DNA of 64,000 nt from Planococcaceae bacterium Storch 2/2-2 (lineage in GTDB: Bacteria > Bacillota > Bacilli > Bacillales_A > Planococcaceae), in assembly GCA_009740415.1 (NCBI GenBank), contig WOYE01000008.1, positions 221,881-285,880 of the forward strand. Direction: 5' to 3'. The notes below the pieces were generated by a model. The model saw nothing but the letters and a program-made list of their open reading frames with translations. It made no database searches and was not told where the DNA came from. Position numbers and translations under genes: made by a program. Shown in pieces: positions 1 to 7,985 of the stretch; the stretch's first letter is position 1, and every line of letters starts with the position of its first letter.

Positions 1-3
1 TTA

Positions 4-45
4 CTCGTACTTTCAAAGGAAGAAAAAACTTCCTTTCCTACGAGA
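4..45. repeat. Imperfect long hairpin at left edge
   Basis: Nested inverted repeats are visible: an inner AAAGGAAG/CTTCCTTT stem with an A-rich loop and an outer CTCGTA/TACGAG stem. No T-run follows on the plus strand, so it is not a clear intrinsic terminator. It may belong to a gene lying left of the window. Confidence 0.35.
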
Positions 46-80
46 CAAAGCGTAAATTCTCTCTTTTTAACGAGGCATGC

Positions 81-86
81 TACAAT
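81..86 (+). promoter_or_regulatory. Candidate -10 box (TACAAT)
   Basis: TACAAT lies 38 bases before the ATG of the acetamidase-family gene. No good -35 hexamer is seen 16-18 bases upstream, so this is a weak promoter call. Confidence 0.35.
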
Positions 87-123
87 GTAAGTAGAAAAAT
101 GACTTAGGAAGGGGATGTTTCTC

Positions 124-1032
124 ATGAAACAATTAACGTGTGAAACGAATATTATTTATTCATTTAGCAAAGACCACGCACCTGCTATGACGGTAGATGC
201 TGGTGAAACTGTCGTCATTGAAACGTATGACTGTTTTGAAAATCAAATTGAATCAAATGATACAGAGCTCGGCAGCATTAATTGGAACCAAATTAACCCA
301 GCAACCGGTCCGATCTACGTCAATGGTGCTCAAAAAGGAGACCTTTTAAAAGTAACGATTAAAAAAATCGAAATCGGTCATCAAGGTGTTCTTGCAACCG
401 GTGAAGGACTCGGTATGCTCGGCGATGAACTATCAGGTATGACACACCGTGTACTTCCGATCGAAGATGGGTATGCGATTTTCGATGACCGTCTCAAAAT
501 TCCACTCACACCAATGATTGGTGTCATCGGTGTCGCTCCTGAAGGTGAAGCTGTTTCTTGCGGTACTCCGAATCATCACGGCGGTAACTTAGATACGAAG
601 TTGATGAAAGAAGGGGCGACTGTCTACTTCCCGATCTTTACAGAAGGTGCTCTCTTCGCTCTCGGTGACTTCCATGCGGCAATGGGTGATGGAGAAGTTG
701 GTGGATCAGGTGTTGAAGTTCCTGGAAAAGCGACAGTAACACTAGACGTTGTAAAAGGACATTCCATTGATCATCCCGTCATTGTGAATGAAAACGGCAT
801 CGCCTTTCACGTCTCAGAAAAAACGTTAGATGAAGCGGTGCAAGGGGCTACGAAACGAGCAGCTCATTTTTTAGCAAGCGAAGCAAACCTTTCACCAGCA
901 GAAGCGGTTATGATTTTAAGTGCAGCGGGCGAAGCTGAAATTAGTCAAGTCGTCGATCCTTTGCTAACGGCGCGTATGATCATTCCTCAATTCATCCTTG
1001 ATGCATATGGCATTCAGCCATTTCAGTCATAA
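124..1032 (+). CDS. Acetamidase/formamidase family protein
   Basis: The product (302 residues) has the FmdA/AmdA-family layout. It has a beta-rich N-terminal half and the conserved Gly-rich ALGDFHAAMGDGEV segment near residue 180, which carries the presumed metal-binding His/Asp residues of the family. Family members hydrolyse short amides (acetamide, formamide) to the acid and ammonia. The substrate here cannot be read from sequence. The ATG at 124 is chosen over the in-frame ATG at 115 because GGAAGGGG (107-114) is 9 bases upstream of it. No signal peptide is visible, so the protein is probably cytoplasmic. It is followed after 38 bases by a lipoprotein gene in the same direction. Confidence 0.85.
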   Translation: MKQLTCETNIIYSFSKDHAPAMTVDAGETVVIETYDCFENQIESNDTELGSINWNQINPATGPIYVNGAQKGDLLKVTIKKIEIGHQGVLATGEGLGMLGDELSGMTHRVLPIEDGYAIFDDRLKIPLTPMIGVIGVAPEGEAVSCGTPNHHGGNLDTKLMKEGATVYFPIFTEGALFALGDFHAAMGDGEVGGSGVEVPGKATVTLDVVKGHSIDHPVIVNENGIAFHVSEKTLDEAVQGATKRAAHFLASEANLSPAEAVMILSAAGEAEISQVVDPLLTARMIIPQFILDAYGIQPFQS

Positions 1033-1070
1033 ACGATGCATGATTTTATAAATAGAAAGAAGGAACATTG

Positions 1071-1649
1071 ATGAAAAAACGTCTCCTCCTCTCTCTTCTA
1101 CTCGTCCTCACTCTTGCCTTAGCAGCATGTGGAGCGAACGATGTAGAAGATGGAGCTTTAAAAATTATCGGTAAGACAGAAAATGAAGCGACTCAAATCG
1201 TTGATGGAACGATTCAAGGTGACGCCCTCATCGTCGATGAAACGACGTGGGGAGACCGCGAAGCGAAAGGCGTGTACACGATTACAGATACGTTCCGCCC
1301 GTTTCAAACGATGAGTGAAGGTTTACTGTTCGGACTTCAAGCGATGGAAGAGAGTGCGTTCGAATCGCTTCCGACTGCTGGATTAGCTGCCCGCGAACCT
1401 TCTTATGAAATGGAACTCGATGACATCTATGTCACACAATACGATGCTAGCTTTGCAAATGATGAATCGGTTGATGAGATTACTCAACAACTTTCCGACG
1501 CTTACCCTAACGCATCACGCCTTACGGTAAATGATGAATTCGGTCAAACGTTAGAACTGTTTGAGACCGATCATTTTTTAATCGTCTTTTCTGAAAATAA
1601 AGTAACGTACATTCCTTCCATCGATATGTTTGAACCGATGAAAAAATAA
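1071..1649 (+). CDS. Small lipoprotein of unknown function
   Basis: The product (192 residues) starts with a textbook lipoprotein signal. It has Lys-Lys-Arg, a Leu-rich core and lipobox Ala-Ala-Cys with the acylated Cys at residue 20, so the mature protein should be anchored to the outer face of the membrane. The rest is acidic and has no motif I recognise. The ATG at 1071 is preferred over a TTG at 1068 because AAGAAGGA lies 7 bases ahead of it. It may be co-transcribed with the amidase-family gene 38 bases upstream and is closed by a hairpin terminator. No function is assigned. Confidence 0.75.
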   Translation: MKKRLLLSLLLVLTLALAACGANDVEDGALKIIGKTENEATQIVDGTIQGDALIVDETTWGDREAKGVYTITDTFRPFQTMSEGLLFGLQAMEESAFESLPTAGLAAREPSYEMELDDIYVTQYDASFANDESVDEITQQLSDAYPNASRLTVNDEFGQTLELFETDHFLIVFSENKVTYIPSIDMFEPMKK

Positions 1650-1671
1650 CGAATAGCATGTCAAAAAAAGT

Positions 1672-1711
1672 AACCGATCGATAAGCAGTTTATATCTATC
1701 GGTTCTTTTTT
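1672..1711 (+). terminator. Intrinsic terminator after lipoprotein gene
   Basis: AACCGATCGATA pairs with TATCTATCGGTT (one mismatch) and is followed by a run of seven T's. Confidence 0.8.
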
Positions 1712-1847
1712 TCATTTTTAAATAGGACTTTCATTTTATTCCAAATCGCTACAAGTATTGATAGATCAATAGTTATAAGGGTTTTCTATTACTTTTTACC
1801 GCTCCTTTCTATCTTCTTTTAAAATTCAATCCATACGTTTAAAACGG

Positions 1848-1876
1848 TTGATTGGTGGGTAATCGAGGTATACAAT
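1848..1876 (+). promoter_or_regulatory. Sigma-A promoter of mscL
   Basis: TTGATT (1848-1853), a 17-base spacer and TACAAT (1871-1876) fit a vegetative promoter 36 bases before the chosen mscL start. Confidence 0.65.
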
Positions 1877-1912
1877 CTTATGAGATTAAAAGTAAAGAGG
1901 AGCATGCAGACG

Positions 1913-2299
1913 ATGCAAGATATGTGGAAAGATTTTAAAGAGTTTGCCTTCAAAGGCAACATTATCGACCTCGCAGTCGGGGTTGTCATCGGTGGAGCGT
2001 TCGGAGCAATTGTTACGTCTCTCGTTGAAAATATCATTACCCCGCTTATCGGTTTATTACTTGGCGGTGTTGATTTCTCAGGCCTTATGGTCGGAAAAGG
2101 AGAAGCTGCAATTAAGTACGGTGCTTTCATTCAATCGATCATTGACTTCTTAATTATTGCGTTCTCTATTTTCATGGCGCTTCGTGTCATGATGAAATTC
2201 CAGAAAAAAGAAGAGCCGGAGCCAGAACCGGAACCGGAAGTCGAACCAGAAGTCGAACTTCTCGAAGAAATTCGCGACTTGTTAAAAGAACAAAAATAA
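1913..2299 (+). CDS. mscL: Large-conductance mechanosensitive channel MscL
   Basis: MscL forms a pentameric channel that opens under membrane tension and releases solutes during hypo-osmotic shock. The product (128 residues) shows the family signature: the N-terminal amphipathic segment [14 protein letters not shown]1 with [15 protein letters not shown], a short extracellular loop, and TM2 around residues 75-95. A C-terminal [12 protein letters not shown] helix closes it. Between TM2 and that helix lies an unusual Pro-Glu repeat (about residues 100-115). The ATG at 1913 is chosen because AGGAG lies 10 bases upstream and homologs start at this point; earlier in-frame ATGs are at 1880 and 1904. 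It is a single-gene unit with its own promoter and terminator. Confidence 0.93.
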   Translation: MQDMWKDFKEFAFKGNIIDLAVGVVIGGAFGAIVTSLVENIITPLIGLLLGGVDFSGLMVGKGEAAIKYGAFIQSIIDFLIIAFSIFMALRVMMKFQKKEEPEPEPEPEVEPEVELLEEIRDLLKEQK

Positions 2300-2303
2300 T
2301 CAA

Positions 2304-2342
2304 AAAAAGACTCGAACTCTCCTAAGAGGTTCGAGTCTTTTT
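2304..2342. terminator. Bidirectional terminator mscL / ydjM-like gene
   Basis: AGACTCGAACTCT pairs with AGAGGTTCGAGTCT and is flanked by A's on the left and T's on the right, so it can stop transcription from both converging units. Confidence 0.85.
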
Positions 2343-2345
2343 GCG

Positions 2346-2864
2346 TTAAAAATAAGATTGAACGGCTTGAAAGAAAGCTAAGCTTCCGTAACCGATAAAA
2401 AGAAGAGTAGCGATTGCTTCAATCCATTTCTCAATCGCTCCACCAGTGCGGAAAGATGCGATTCTAAACTTCTTTTTCGTCAAAGGGAAAAGAAGTGGCA
2501 CGCCACCTTTCGTTAACGCATCCAATGCGATATGACTCCACATGCCTCCTAACAATCCAACCGCTCCGTATAACGCGACAGCTGGAGACCAAAGAGCAAC
2601 GAGTCCGTACATAAACGCTGCAAATAAAATCGTTACGAGTGGAGCGTGCGTTGCTCCGCGATGGCTCGTTCGAAAGCCAACTATTTTTGAAACGACTTTC
2701 AAACGTCGACCGATCCAACTCCCACGATGGTCGATATCTGGTAATAACGAACCGAGTCCTGCACTTCCTACGAGCAATGTTCCTTCAACGAACGAGGCAT
2801 CCCCATAGTAAGCAAGAATCGATCCGACAGCGAATCCTGTCGCTGAATGTGCTTTATATTTCAC
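2346..2864 (-). CDS. YdjM-like membrane-bound metal-dependent hydrolase (DUF457)
   Basis: The product (172 residues) matches the YdjM/DUF457 family. It has an N-terminal HSATGF motif, LLPDIDHRGSWIGRR around residues 40-54, HRGATHAP around residue 69, and HIALDALTKGGVPLLFPL around residues 110-127. The His and Asp residues are the presumed metal ligands. Several hydrophobic stretches make it an integral membrane protein. The E. coli relative is an SOS-regulated membrane protein, but the substrate is unknown. It starts 31 bases after tldE on the same strand, so it is probably the last gene of a tldD-tldE operon. No LexA box was identified. Confidence 0.75.
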   Translation of the reverse strand: MKYKAHSATGFAVGSILAYYGDASFVEGTLLVGSAGLGSLLPDIDHRGSWIGRRLKVVSKIVGFRTSHRGATHAPLVTILFAAFMYGLVALWSPAVALYGAVGLLGGMWSHIALDALTKGGVPLLFPLTKKKFRIASFRTGGAIEKWIEAIATLLFIGYGSLAFFQAVQSYF

Positions 2865-2895
2865 TCATTTATCCTTTCTTCATTACGAACGTGCG

Positions 2896-4242
2896 TCATT
2901 GCTCAATCGTCACAGCTAATTGTCGAAGTAGAACACTCGGCATACTGAGACGACCGAATCCATCGTAACGATCCGTGGCAATCGCTTCAATATCATGCAA
3001 ACTATCGAAAAAGTTACCCGCAATCGTCATTTGACGTAACGGAAATGCGATCGTTCCATTTTCTACATAAAAACCGCTCGCTGCAACTGAAAAATCACCT
3101 GTCGTCGCATTGGCTCCTGAATGAAGTCCTGCAAGACGTGTAATGTAAACACCATCTGTCAGACGCTCGATACATTCTTCTCTCGTCACATCACCAGATG
3201 CGATAATGAGATGATGTGGAGCAACCATCAATTTTCCTTTGTAAGAAGGTTTGTACGCATGTCCCGTCGTCTCTACGTGCAATGCTTTTGCCGTTTCTCG
3301 ATTGTGGAAAAATGTTTTCAATTGTCCACGTTCAATAATCGTTTGACGTTTTGTTGCTACCCCTTCTGCATCAAATGTCGTTTCACTCAGCGTAGGAGCA
3401 TGCGAAGGATCATCGATCATCGTCAATGCAGGAGAAGCGATCGTTTCTCCTACTTGATCTTTCAATCGTGAAGTGCCACGTACAACTTCCTCTGCCGAAA
3501 GAGCGGACAAAAATACTTTGAAGAGTGATGTCGCTGCGTCATTACGAAGCAACACTTTATACTTCTTACTCGGAATACTACGGCTTCCGAGCGATTCGGT
3601 CGCTTCTCTAACCGCTTCTCGTGCAAGCTCGTTCCAGTCGATCGAGTGAATGTCTCTCGTCAAACGCATCGCATAACCCGTCTTTTTCTCTTCACCGTTC
3701 GAGACGAGAACGCTAACGTATACGTAAAACCCGTTGCTTCGTTCATGCAAAGCTAATCCGTTCGTATTCGTTAAAGAGCGCTCCGCTTCGAAAATTTGTG
3801 CACCGCACTGGTTCACACGTACGATTCGATCATCTAACGAATAGACATAGCGTTCGAGCTCAATTAAACGGTCAATTAATGAATCGACTTCCACTTCATG
3901 TAAAGCGGATTCATAAAAATCTGCTTTTTCATAATGCTCACTTCCGCCAAAAATAGAAACCGTTACCGGTTCATCGATCACTTGCGCATTTTGTCGGACG
4001 GTCGACATTAAAAAATCAATCGACCGCTCCTCTAATTTTTCAGTATACGCATATCCCATTTTTCCATCGACGACAGCACGTAAACTAACGCCACCTTCAT
4101 CCGCTAAAGAATACGTTTCAACTTCACCGTCATACACTTTAATGCTTAACGTTTCACCAAATTCTGAGTACGTTTCCGCTTCTTCAAGAGAAGCATTTAC
4201 CGCACGTTCAATGACTCGTTGTTGAAATAATTGACGATTCAT
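2896..4242 (-). CDS. tldE: TldE/PmbA-type metalloprotease subunit
   Basis: TldE (448 residues) pairs with TldD to form a heteromeric zinc protease. It feeds unfolded peptides to the TldD active site and has no zinc motif of its own. No HExxxH is present here, as expected. The C-terminal part carries the family's GANATTGDFSVAASGFYVENG segment. The ATG overlaps the tldD stop codon by four bases (ATGA), which indicates tight translational coupling. Known E. coli roles are maturation of microcin B17 and removal of the CcdA antitoxin. The substrate in this organism is unknown. Confidence 0.88.
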   Translation of the reverse strand: MNRQLFQQRVIERAVNASLEEAETYSEFGETLSIKVYDGEVETYSLADEGGVSLRAVVDGKMGYAYTEKLEERSIDFLMSTVRQNAQVIDEPVTVSIFGGSEHYEKADFYESALHEVEVDSLIDRLIELERYVYSLDDRIVRVNQCGAQIFEAERSLTNTNGLALHERSNGFYVYVSVLVSNGEEKKTGYAMRLTRDIHSIDWNELAREAVREATESLGSRSIPSKKYKVLLRNDAATSLFKVFLSALSAEEVVRGTSRLKDQVGETIASPALTMIDDPSHAPTLSETTFDAEGVATKRQTIIERGQLKTFFHNRETAKALHVETTGHAYKPSYKGKLMVAPHHLIIASGDVTREECIERLTDGVYITRLAGLHSGANATTGDFSVAASGFYVENGTIAFPLRQMTIAGNFFDSLHDIEAIATDRYDGFGRLSMPSVLLRQLAVTIEQ

Positions 4243-5633
4243 TCATTTCCCTCCTTCGTTCCGCCTACTGTCATTTCAGACACGCGGATCATCGGCTGAC
4301 CGACATTGACAGGAATGCTACCACTCACCGAACCACACATACCGGCTCCGTGCGCTAAATTGTTTCCAACACGGTCGACATTGTACAACGTTTCCGCTCC
4401 GTTACCTATTAAGGTGGCTCCTTTAATAGGACGTCCAATTTTCCCATCTTTGACGATATAGCCTTCCATAACAGCAAAATTGTAATCTCCAGTTGCCGGG
4501 TTGACAGAGCCACCTCCCATATACTTCGCATAAATGCCATACTCGGTCGATGCGATCATATCAGCGGGATCAGTTTCTCCGTTCGCGATGTACGTATTCG
4601 TCATGCGCGAAGTCGGCGCAAATTGATACGATTGGCGTCGGCTCGATCCGGTCGGCGCTGCGTTCATTCTTCGGCCATTCAACCGGTCCACTAAAAATCC
4701 TTTCAATCGTCCCTTTTCGATAAGTACATTTTTTCTCGTCGGTTCTCCTTCGTCATCCACATTCAATGACCCCCACGCATTCGGCATCGTCCCATCGTCG
4801 ATGTAGGTGACGAGATCCGACGCTACTTTCTCACCGACGCGGCCCGCGAAGACAGAATTCCCTTTCGCCACAGCGGTCGCTTCTAATCCGTGACCGCAAG
4901 CTTCGTGGAAAATCACGCCACCAAATTCGTTATCAATAATGACCGGAAACTTTCCGCTCGGACATTCATCGGCGTGCAGCATCGTTACAGCGATTCGAGA
5001 AGCCTCCTCTGCGTAATACCGATGGTCCAACTGTTCGATCCACTCAAATCCGGCATGTCCTCCTGGACCGTAATGACCCGTCTGGATCACACCGTTTTCT
5101 TCGGCCGTCGGTACGATGTTTATACGGCTATGGACACGCGTATCCTCGACGAGTCGACCATCCGAGTTAGCGATTAACACGTGTTGGGTTTCATCAAAGT
5201 AACGGACACGAACTTGTTCGATACGCGGATCGTAAGCACGTGCGTAATCGTCCATCTGCCTTAAAACATCAGTCTTGGCAATGGCCTCCACATCGTTCGG
5301 CCATTTCTCAATCATTTGTTTTGGAAAGGTCTCTCGAATCATCGGACGGCTTTGAATGATCGATTCACCGCGGCGTAGCGCATGAGCTGCACGTTGTGCC
5401 AGTGCAATTAATGCGTTTTCTTCAAAAGAAGTCGTGTACGTGTAAATACTTCGAACTCCTGAAAAAATTCGAATACCTATTCCAAAATCTCTTCCTGATA
5501 CAGCCGTCTCGATCGCGGAAGTTAGCAGTTCGTACCGATTGGAAAATCGATCTTCTACGAAAATTTCTGCAAAGTCGCCACCTGTCGATAATGCTGCATC
5601 GAGTACCCGTTCAATCATTCGTTCGTGAATCAT
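4239..5633 (-). CDS. tldD: Zinc metalloprotease TldD
   Basis: TldD (464 residues) is the catalytic subunit of the TldD/E peptidase. The zinc motif HEACGH is at residues 243-248. The third ligand region and the family's GGGSVNPATGDYNFAVMEGYIVKDG block follow in the C-terminal half. GGAGGA lies 6 bases before the ATG. It is the first gene of the tldD-tldE-ydjM-like unit and is divergent from a 33-residue membrane peptide gene 86 bases away. The length is normal for the family. Confidence 0.9.
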   Translation of the reverse strand: MIHERMIERVLDAALSTGGDFAEIFVEDRFSNRYELLTSAIETAVSGRDFGIGIRIFSGVRSIYTYTTSFEENALIALAQRAAHALRRGESIIQSRPMIRETFPKQMIEKWPNDVEAIAKTDVLRQMDDYARAYDPRIEQVRVRYFDETQHVLIANSDGRLVEDTRVHSRINIVPTAEENGVIQTGHYGPGGHAGFEWIEQLDHRYYAEEASRIAVTMLHADECPSGKFPVIIDNEFGGVIFHEACGHGLEATAVAKGNSVFAGRVGEKVASDLVTYIDDGTMPNAWGSLNVDDEGEPTRKNVLIEKGRLKGFLVDRLNGRRMNAAPTGSSRRQSYQFAPTSRMTNTYIANGETDPADMIASTEYGIYAKYMGGGSVNPATGDYNFAVMEGYIVKDGKIGRPIKGATLIGNGAETLYNVDRVGNNLAHGAGMCGSVSGSIPVNVGQPMIRVSEMTVGGTKEGNE

Positions 5634-5654
5634 ACGATCTCCTCCATCTCTTTT

Positions 5655-5683
5655 TTTACATTCTCTTCGTTTCTTGCTACAAT
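5655..5683 (+). promoter_or_regulatory. Promoter of the 33-residue peptide gene
   Basis: TTTACA (5655-5660), a 17-base spacer and TACAAT (5678-5683) lie 36 bases before the small gene's ATG. Confidence 0.6.
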
Positions 5684-5719
5684 GAAAACATACGATTTGT
5701 GAAGAAAGGGTGAAATCTA

Positions 5720-5821
5720 ATGTATGCCATTTATATTTTATATGCGCTTTTCGCCTTCGTTATCGTCGGTAGTTTGTCAGGAGTTGCTCTCACGTTTGCG
5801 AACCATAAAAAAGTATCATAA
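5720..5821 (+). CDS. Small hydrophobic peptide, 33 residues
   Basis: An ATG preceded by GAAGAAAGG (8-9 bases upstream) opens a 33-residue frame. It is one membrane helix (about residues 3-27, rich in Ala, Val, Leu, Phe) and ends in a short polar tail containing Asn-His-Lys-Lys. It has a well-formed promoter 36 bases upstream and a strong terminator starting 3 bases after the stop. This combination argues that it is a real gene despite its size. It shares the intergenic region with divergent tldD. I recognise no family. A second in-frame Met codon is not available near the start, so ATG 5720 is the only option. Confidence 0.6.
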   Translation: MYAIYILYALFAFVIVGSLSGVALTFANHKKVS

Positions 5822-5824
5822 TTT

Positions 5825-5895
5825 AAAAAACCTGGAAGTTGCTTTCCCGACGACCGATTACATTCGTTCGTACGTGACAACTTCCAGGTTTTTTT
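5825..5895. terminator. Bidirectional terminator
   Basis: AAAAAACCTGGAAGTTG pairs with CAACTTCCAGGTTTTTTT around a 36-base loop. It serves both the small peptide gene (+) and the thioesterase gene (-), whose stop codon lies in the T-run. Confidence 0.85.
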
Positions 5896-6373
5896 AATGG
5901 CGCATTTCGCGACGTGTTTGACGGTGAGTACGGCGATCTGGTGCTGTTTCAAACAAGCTTTTTTCCAGCTCGGTTTCTGGGTAAACGCGCGCAACTTCTT
6001 TCGGGCGTTTATCCGCTCCCATAGCGACCATCGTTAAAAACGATTTTGTCGTTAGCTTCTTCTCACCCGTCAATAAATTTTTCGAATGAACGTTCACAAA
6101 TACTTCCATCGATGTTCGCCCCGTTGAGCTCACAATCGCTTCTAATTCAAGCACGTCACCTACGACGGCCGGTGAAACGAAGTCAACCGAGTCGATCGAC
6201 GCTGTCACTACTGCTGATTGAGCGTGTTTCATCGCTGTGATTGCAGCGATTTCATCAATGTATGCCATGACACGTCCCCCGAAAATAGTTTGCTGATGGT
6301 TAATATCGGGTGGGAGTACGAGTCGCGTTGAAATTGTACGGGACTCTCCCATCGGTTTTGCTTCGATCGTCAT
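5894..6373 (-). CDS. Hotdog-fold acyl-CoA thioesterase
   Basis: The product (159 residues) is a single hotdog domain of the cytoplasmic acyl-CoA hydrolase type. The NHQQTIFGGRVMAYIDEIAAI segment holds the catalytic Asp/Glu and the turn that binds CoA, and SVDFVSPAVVGDVLEL follows. It would hydrolyse fatty acyl-CoA thioesters to free acid and CoA. The chain-length preference is not visible. The C-terminal tail is strongly basic (Arg/His-rich). The ATG at 6373 is chosen because AGGAGG stands 8 bases upstream. A TATAAT -10 box is at 6413-6418 on the minus strand with a poor -35. It is monocistronic. Confidence 0.88.
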   Translation of the reverse strand: MTIEAKPMGESRTISTRLVLPPDINHQQTIFGGRVMAYIDEIAAITAMKHAQSAVVTASIDSVDFVSPAVVGDVLELEAIVSSTGRTSMEVFVNVHSKNLLTGEKKLTTKSFLTMVAMGADKRPKEVARVYPETELEKSLFETAPDRRTHRQTRREMRH

Positions 6374-6531
6374 TATAAATTCCTCCTGAGTCATTCATCG
6401 TTATTCATTATCATTATACACGATTTAGACACAAATAATGAACAATCGGCTCAATTTTTTAGCGCCTTCAGCAAACTTTTTCAATCATTCGCTCTCGTTT
6501 CTTCTCGCTAGAAGAATATTCTATTAATTCT

Positions 6532-7716
6532 TTATTTTCCCTCTTGCATCAACTTTTGGACCGTTCGGACATCTTTATCGCCTCGACCGGATAAGTTAAT
6601 GACGATGAGTTCATTTTCTTTATATTGCTTCGCCACTTTCATACCGTAGGCGATTGCATGAGAACTTTCAATCGCTGGAATAATCCCTTCCAAACGAGAC
6701 AATGTATGAAACGCCTCTAACGCCTCTTCATCCGTCGCATTTCCGTAGGTCGCTCGTCCGATGTCGTGCAAATGACAATGTTCTGGACCAACTCCTGGAT
6801 AATCGAGCCCCGCCGAAATCGAATACGCTTGGGCTACATCGCCATCTTCCGTTTGCATCGCGTACATGTACGTTCCGTGGAGAACCATTTCTTTTTCCCC
6901 TTCGATCGCAACAGCATGTTCCCCTGTCGCTACACCGTGTCCTCCTGCTTCCACTCCGTATAAAGCAACTTCTTCATCTTCGATAAACGGATGGAACATT
7001 CCAATCGCGTTACTTCCTCCACCGACAGCAGCGACGACTGCGTCAGGCAAACGCCCTTCTTTTTCAAGCATTTGACGTTTCGTCTCTTCCCCGATGACCG
7101 ATTGAAAATCACGGACAATCGTTGGGAACGGATGCGGTCCAACGGCTGACCCTAAAATGTAATGAGTATCTTCCAAATGATCGCCCCAATACGCGAGTGC
7201 CGCATCTACCGCATCCGTCAGCGTACCTGTTCCTTCAGCAACGGGCACGACAGTTGCACCGAGAAGTTCCATTCGGAACACGTTGAGCTCTTGTCGCTTA
7301 ATGTCTTCTGTTCCCATAAAGATTAAACATTCCAAGCCGAAATGAGCACAAACTGTTGCTGTAGCCACTCCGTGTTGTCCCGCTCCCGTTTCAGCGACTA
7401 CTTTTTTCTTTCCCATTTTTCGTGCGAGCAACGCTTGACCGATCGCATTATTAATTTTATGAGCACCTGTATGGTTCAAATCTTCTCGTTTTAAATAAAT
7501 TTTCGCACCGCCGACAAAATGAGTAAGGCGGTCCGCAAAATAAAGAGGCGTTTCTCGTCCGACATAATCTTTTAAATAGTAACGGTACTCCTCCCAAAAC
7601 GCTTCATCTTCTTTCACACTTGCATAAGCTTCTTCTAATTGTTCGAGCGGCTTTTCCATCGCTTCCGGTACGTGACGTCCACCGAATCGCCCAAAATAAC
7701 CTGTTTCTTTTTTCAT
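6532..7716 (-). CDS. trpB: Tryptophan synthase beta chain, orphan
   Basis: TrpB condenses indole and L-serine to tryptophan using pyridoxal phosphate. The product (394 residues) has full TrpB1 features. [10 protein letters not shown] is at the N-terminus, HTGAHKINN carries the PLP-binding Lys near residue 86, and the phosphate-binding [10 protein letters not shown] lies near residue 233. The length is normal. The other trp genes, including trpA, are absent from this window, so it may serve indole salvage or pair with a distant TrpA. It has its own promoter and a leader with an intrinsic terminator ahead of the start, implying attenuation control. A normal SD (AGGAGAGG) precedes the ATG. Confidence 0.93.
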   Translation of the reverse strand: MKKETGYFGRFGGRHVPEAMEKPLEQLEEAYASVKEDEAFWEEYRYYLKDYVGRETPLYFADRLTHFVGGAKIYLKREDLNHTGAHKINNAIGQALLARKMGKKKVVAETGAGQHGVATATVCAHFGLECLIFMGTEDIKRQELNVFRMELLGATVVPVAEGTGTLTDAVDAALAYWGDHLEDTHYILGSAVGPHPFPTIVRDFQSVIGEETKRQMLEKEGRLPDAVVAAVGGGSNAIGMFHPFIEDEEVALYGVEAGGHGVATGEHAVAIEGEKEMVLHGTYMYAMQTEDGDVAQAYSISAGLDYPGVGPEHCHLHDIGRATYGNATDEEALEAFHTLSRLEGIIPAIESSHAIAYGMKVAKQYKENELIVINLSGRGDKDVRTVQKLMQEGK

Positions 7717-7771
7717 TGTCCTCTTCCTCTCCTTTTAGCAGTGCTAGCTGTTCAGATCAAAAGCGGCCAAC

Positions 7772-7822
7772 AAAAAATGCCCTCTCATGAGCGCAATCGT
7801 AACTGCTTTCATCAGAGGACAT
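7772..7822 (-). terminator. Leader terminator (attenuator) upstream of trpB
   Basis: On the minus strand, 14-base arms (7809-7822 and 7777-7790) pair with one G-U and one mismatch, and six T's follow (7777-7772). It lies between the trpB promoter and its start codon, so it can abort transcription before trpB. Confidence 0.75.
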
Positions 7823-7833
7823 TTCTTGTATCG

Positions 7834-7878
7834 CTCTCCTCAGCTCTGCTACGCTTCCTTCTCTAGGTGGCTACGCTT
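7834..7878 (-). promoter_or_regulatory. NAG-triplet array in trpB leader (TRAP-like binding site?)
   Basis: Reading the leader RNA, seven triplets TAG-AAG-AAG-TAG-GAG-GAG-GAG occur at 7865, 7860, 7856, 7851, 7846, 7841 and 7836, spaced by 1-2 bases. Two further NAG triplets lie just upstream. A GAGGA in the array can pair with TCCTC in the 5' arm of the terminator, giving a possible antiterminator. TRAP protein binds 11 (G/U)AG repeats with this type of spacing in Bacillus trp leaders. Whether TRAP exists in this organism is unknown. Confidence 0.45.
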
Positions 7879-7901
7879 TCGTAACCTTCTACCTTACACA
7901 A

Positions 7902-7930
7902 ATTGTATGTTCCTTCCGAAAATGTGTCAA
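7902..7930 (-). promoter_or_regulatory. Strong sigma-A promoter of trpB
   Basis: Consensus TTGACA (7930-7925), exactly 17 bases and TACAAT (7907-7902) on the minus strand. Transcription would start about 180 bases before trpB, leaving a leader with room for attenuation. Confidence 0.8.
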
Positions 7931-7985
7931 GGCAATGTACCTTGAAATGTTGTATACTACAATCGAGAAAGAAGGTGACGCACCT

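Noticed and set aside
2542..2808. Plus-strand frames antisense to the ydjM-like gene, and similar frames elsewhere such as 9473-9742 and 21649-22143
   Set aside because: They lie entirely opposite well-supported genes, lack SD sequences and encode low-complexity or unlikely protein.
7757..7822. 21-codon frame across the trpB leader terminator as a trp leader peptide
   Set aside because: It contains no Trp codon and has no good SD, so ribosome-stalling attenuation is unlikely.
7740..7900. T-box riboswitch upstream of trpB
   Set aside because: No T-box consensus (AGGGTGG-type) or specifier-stem layout is visible and the leader is too short.
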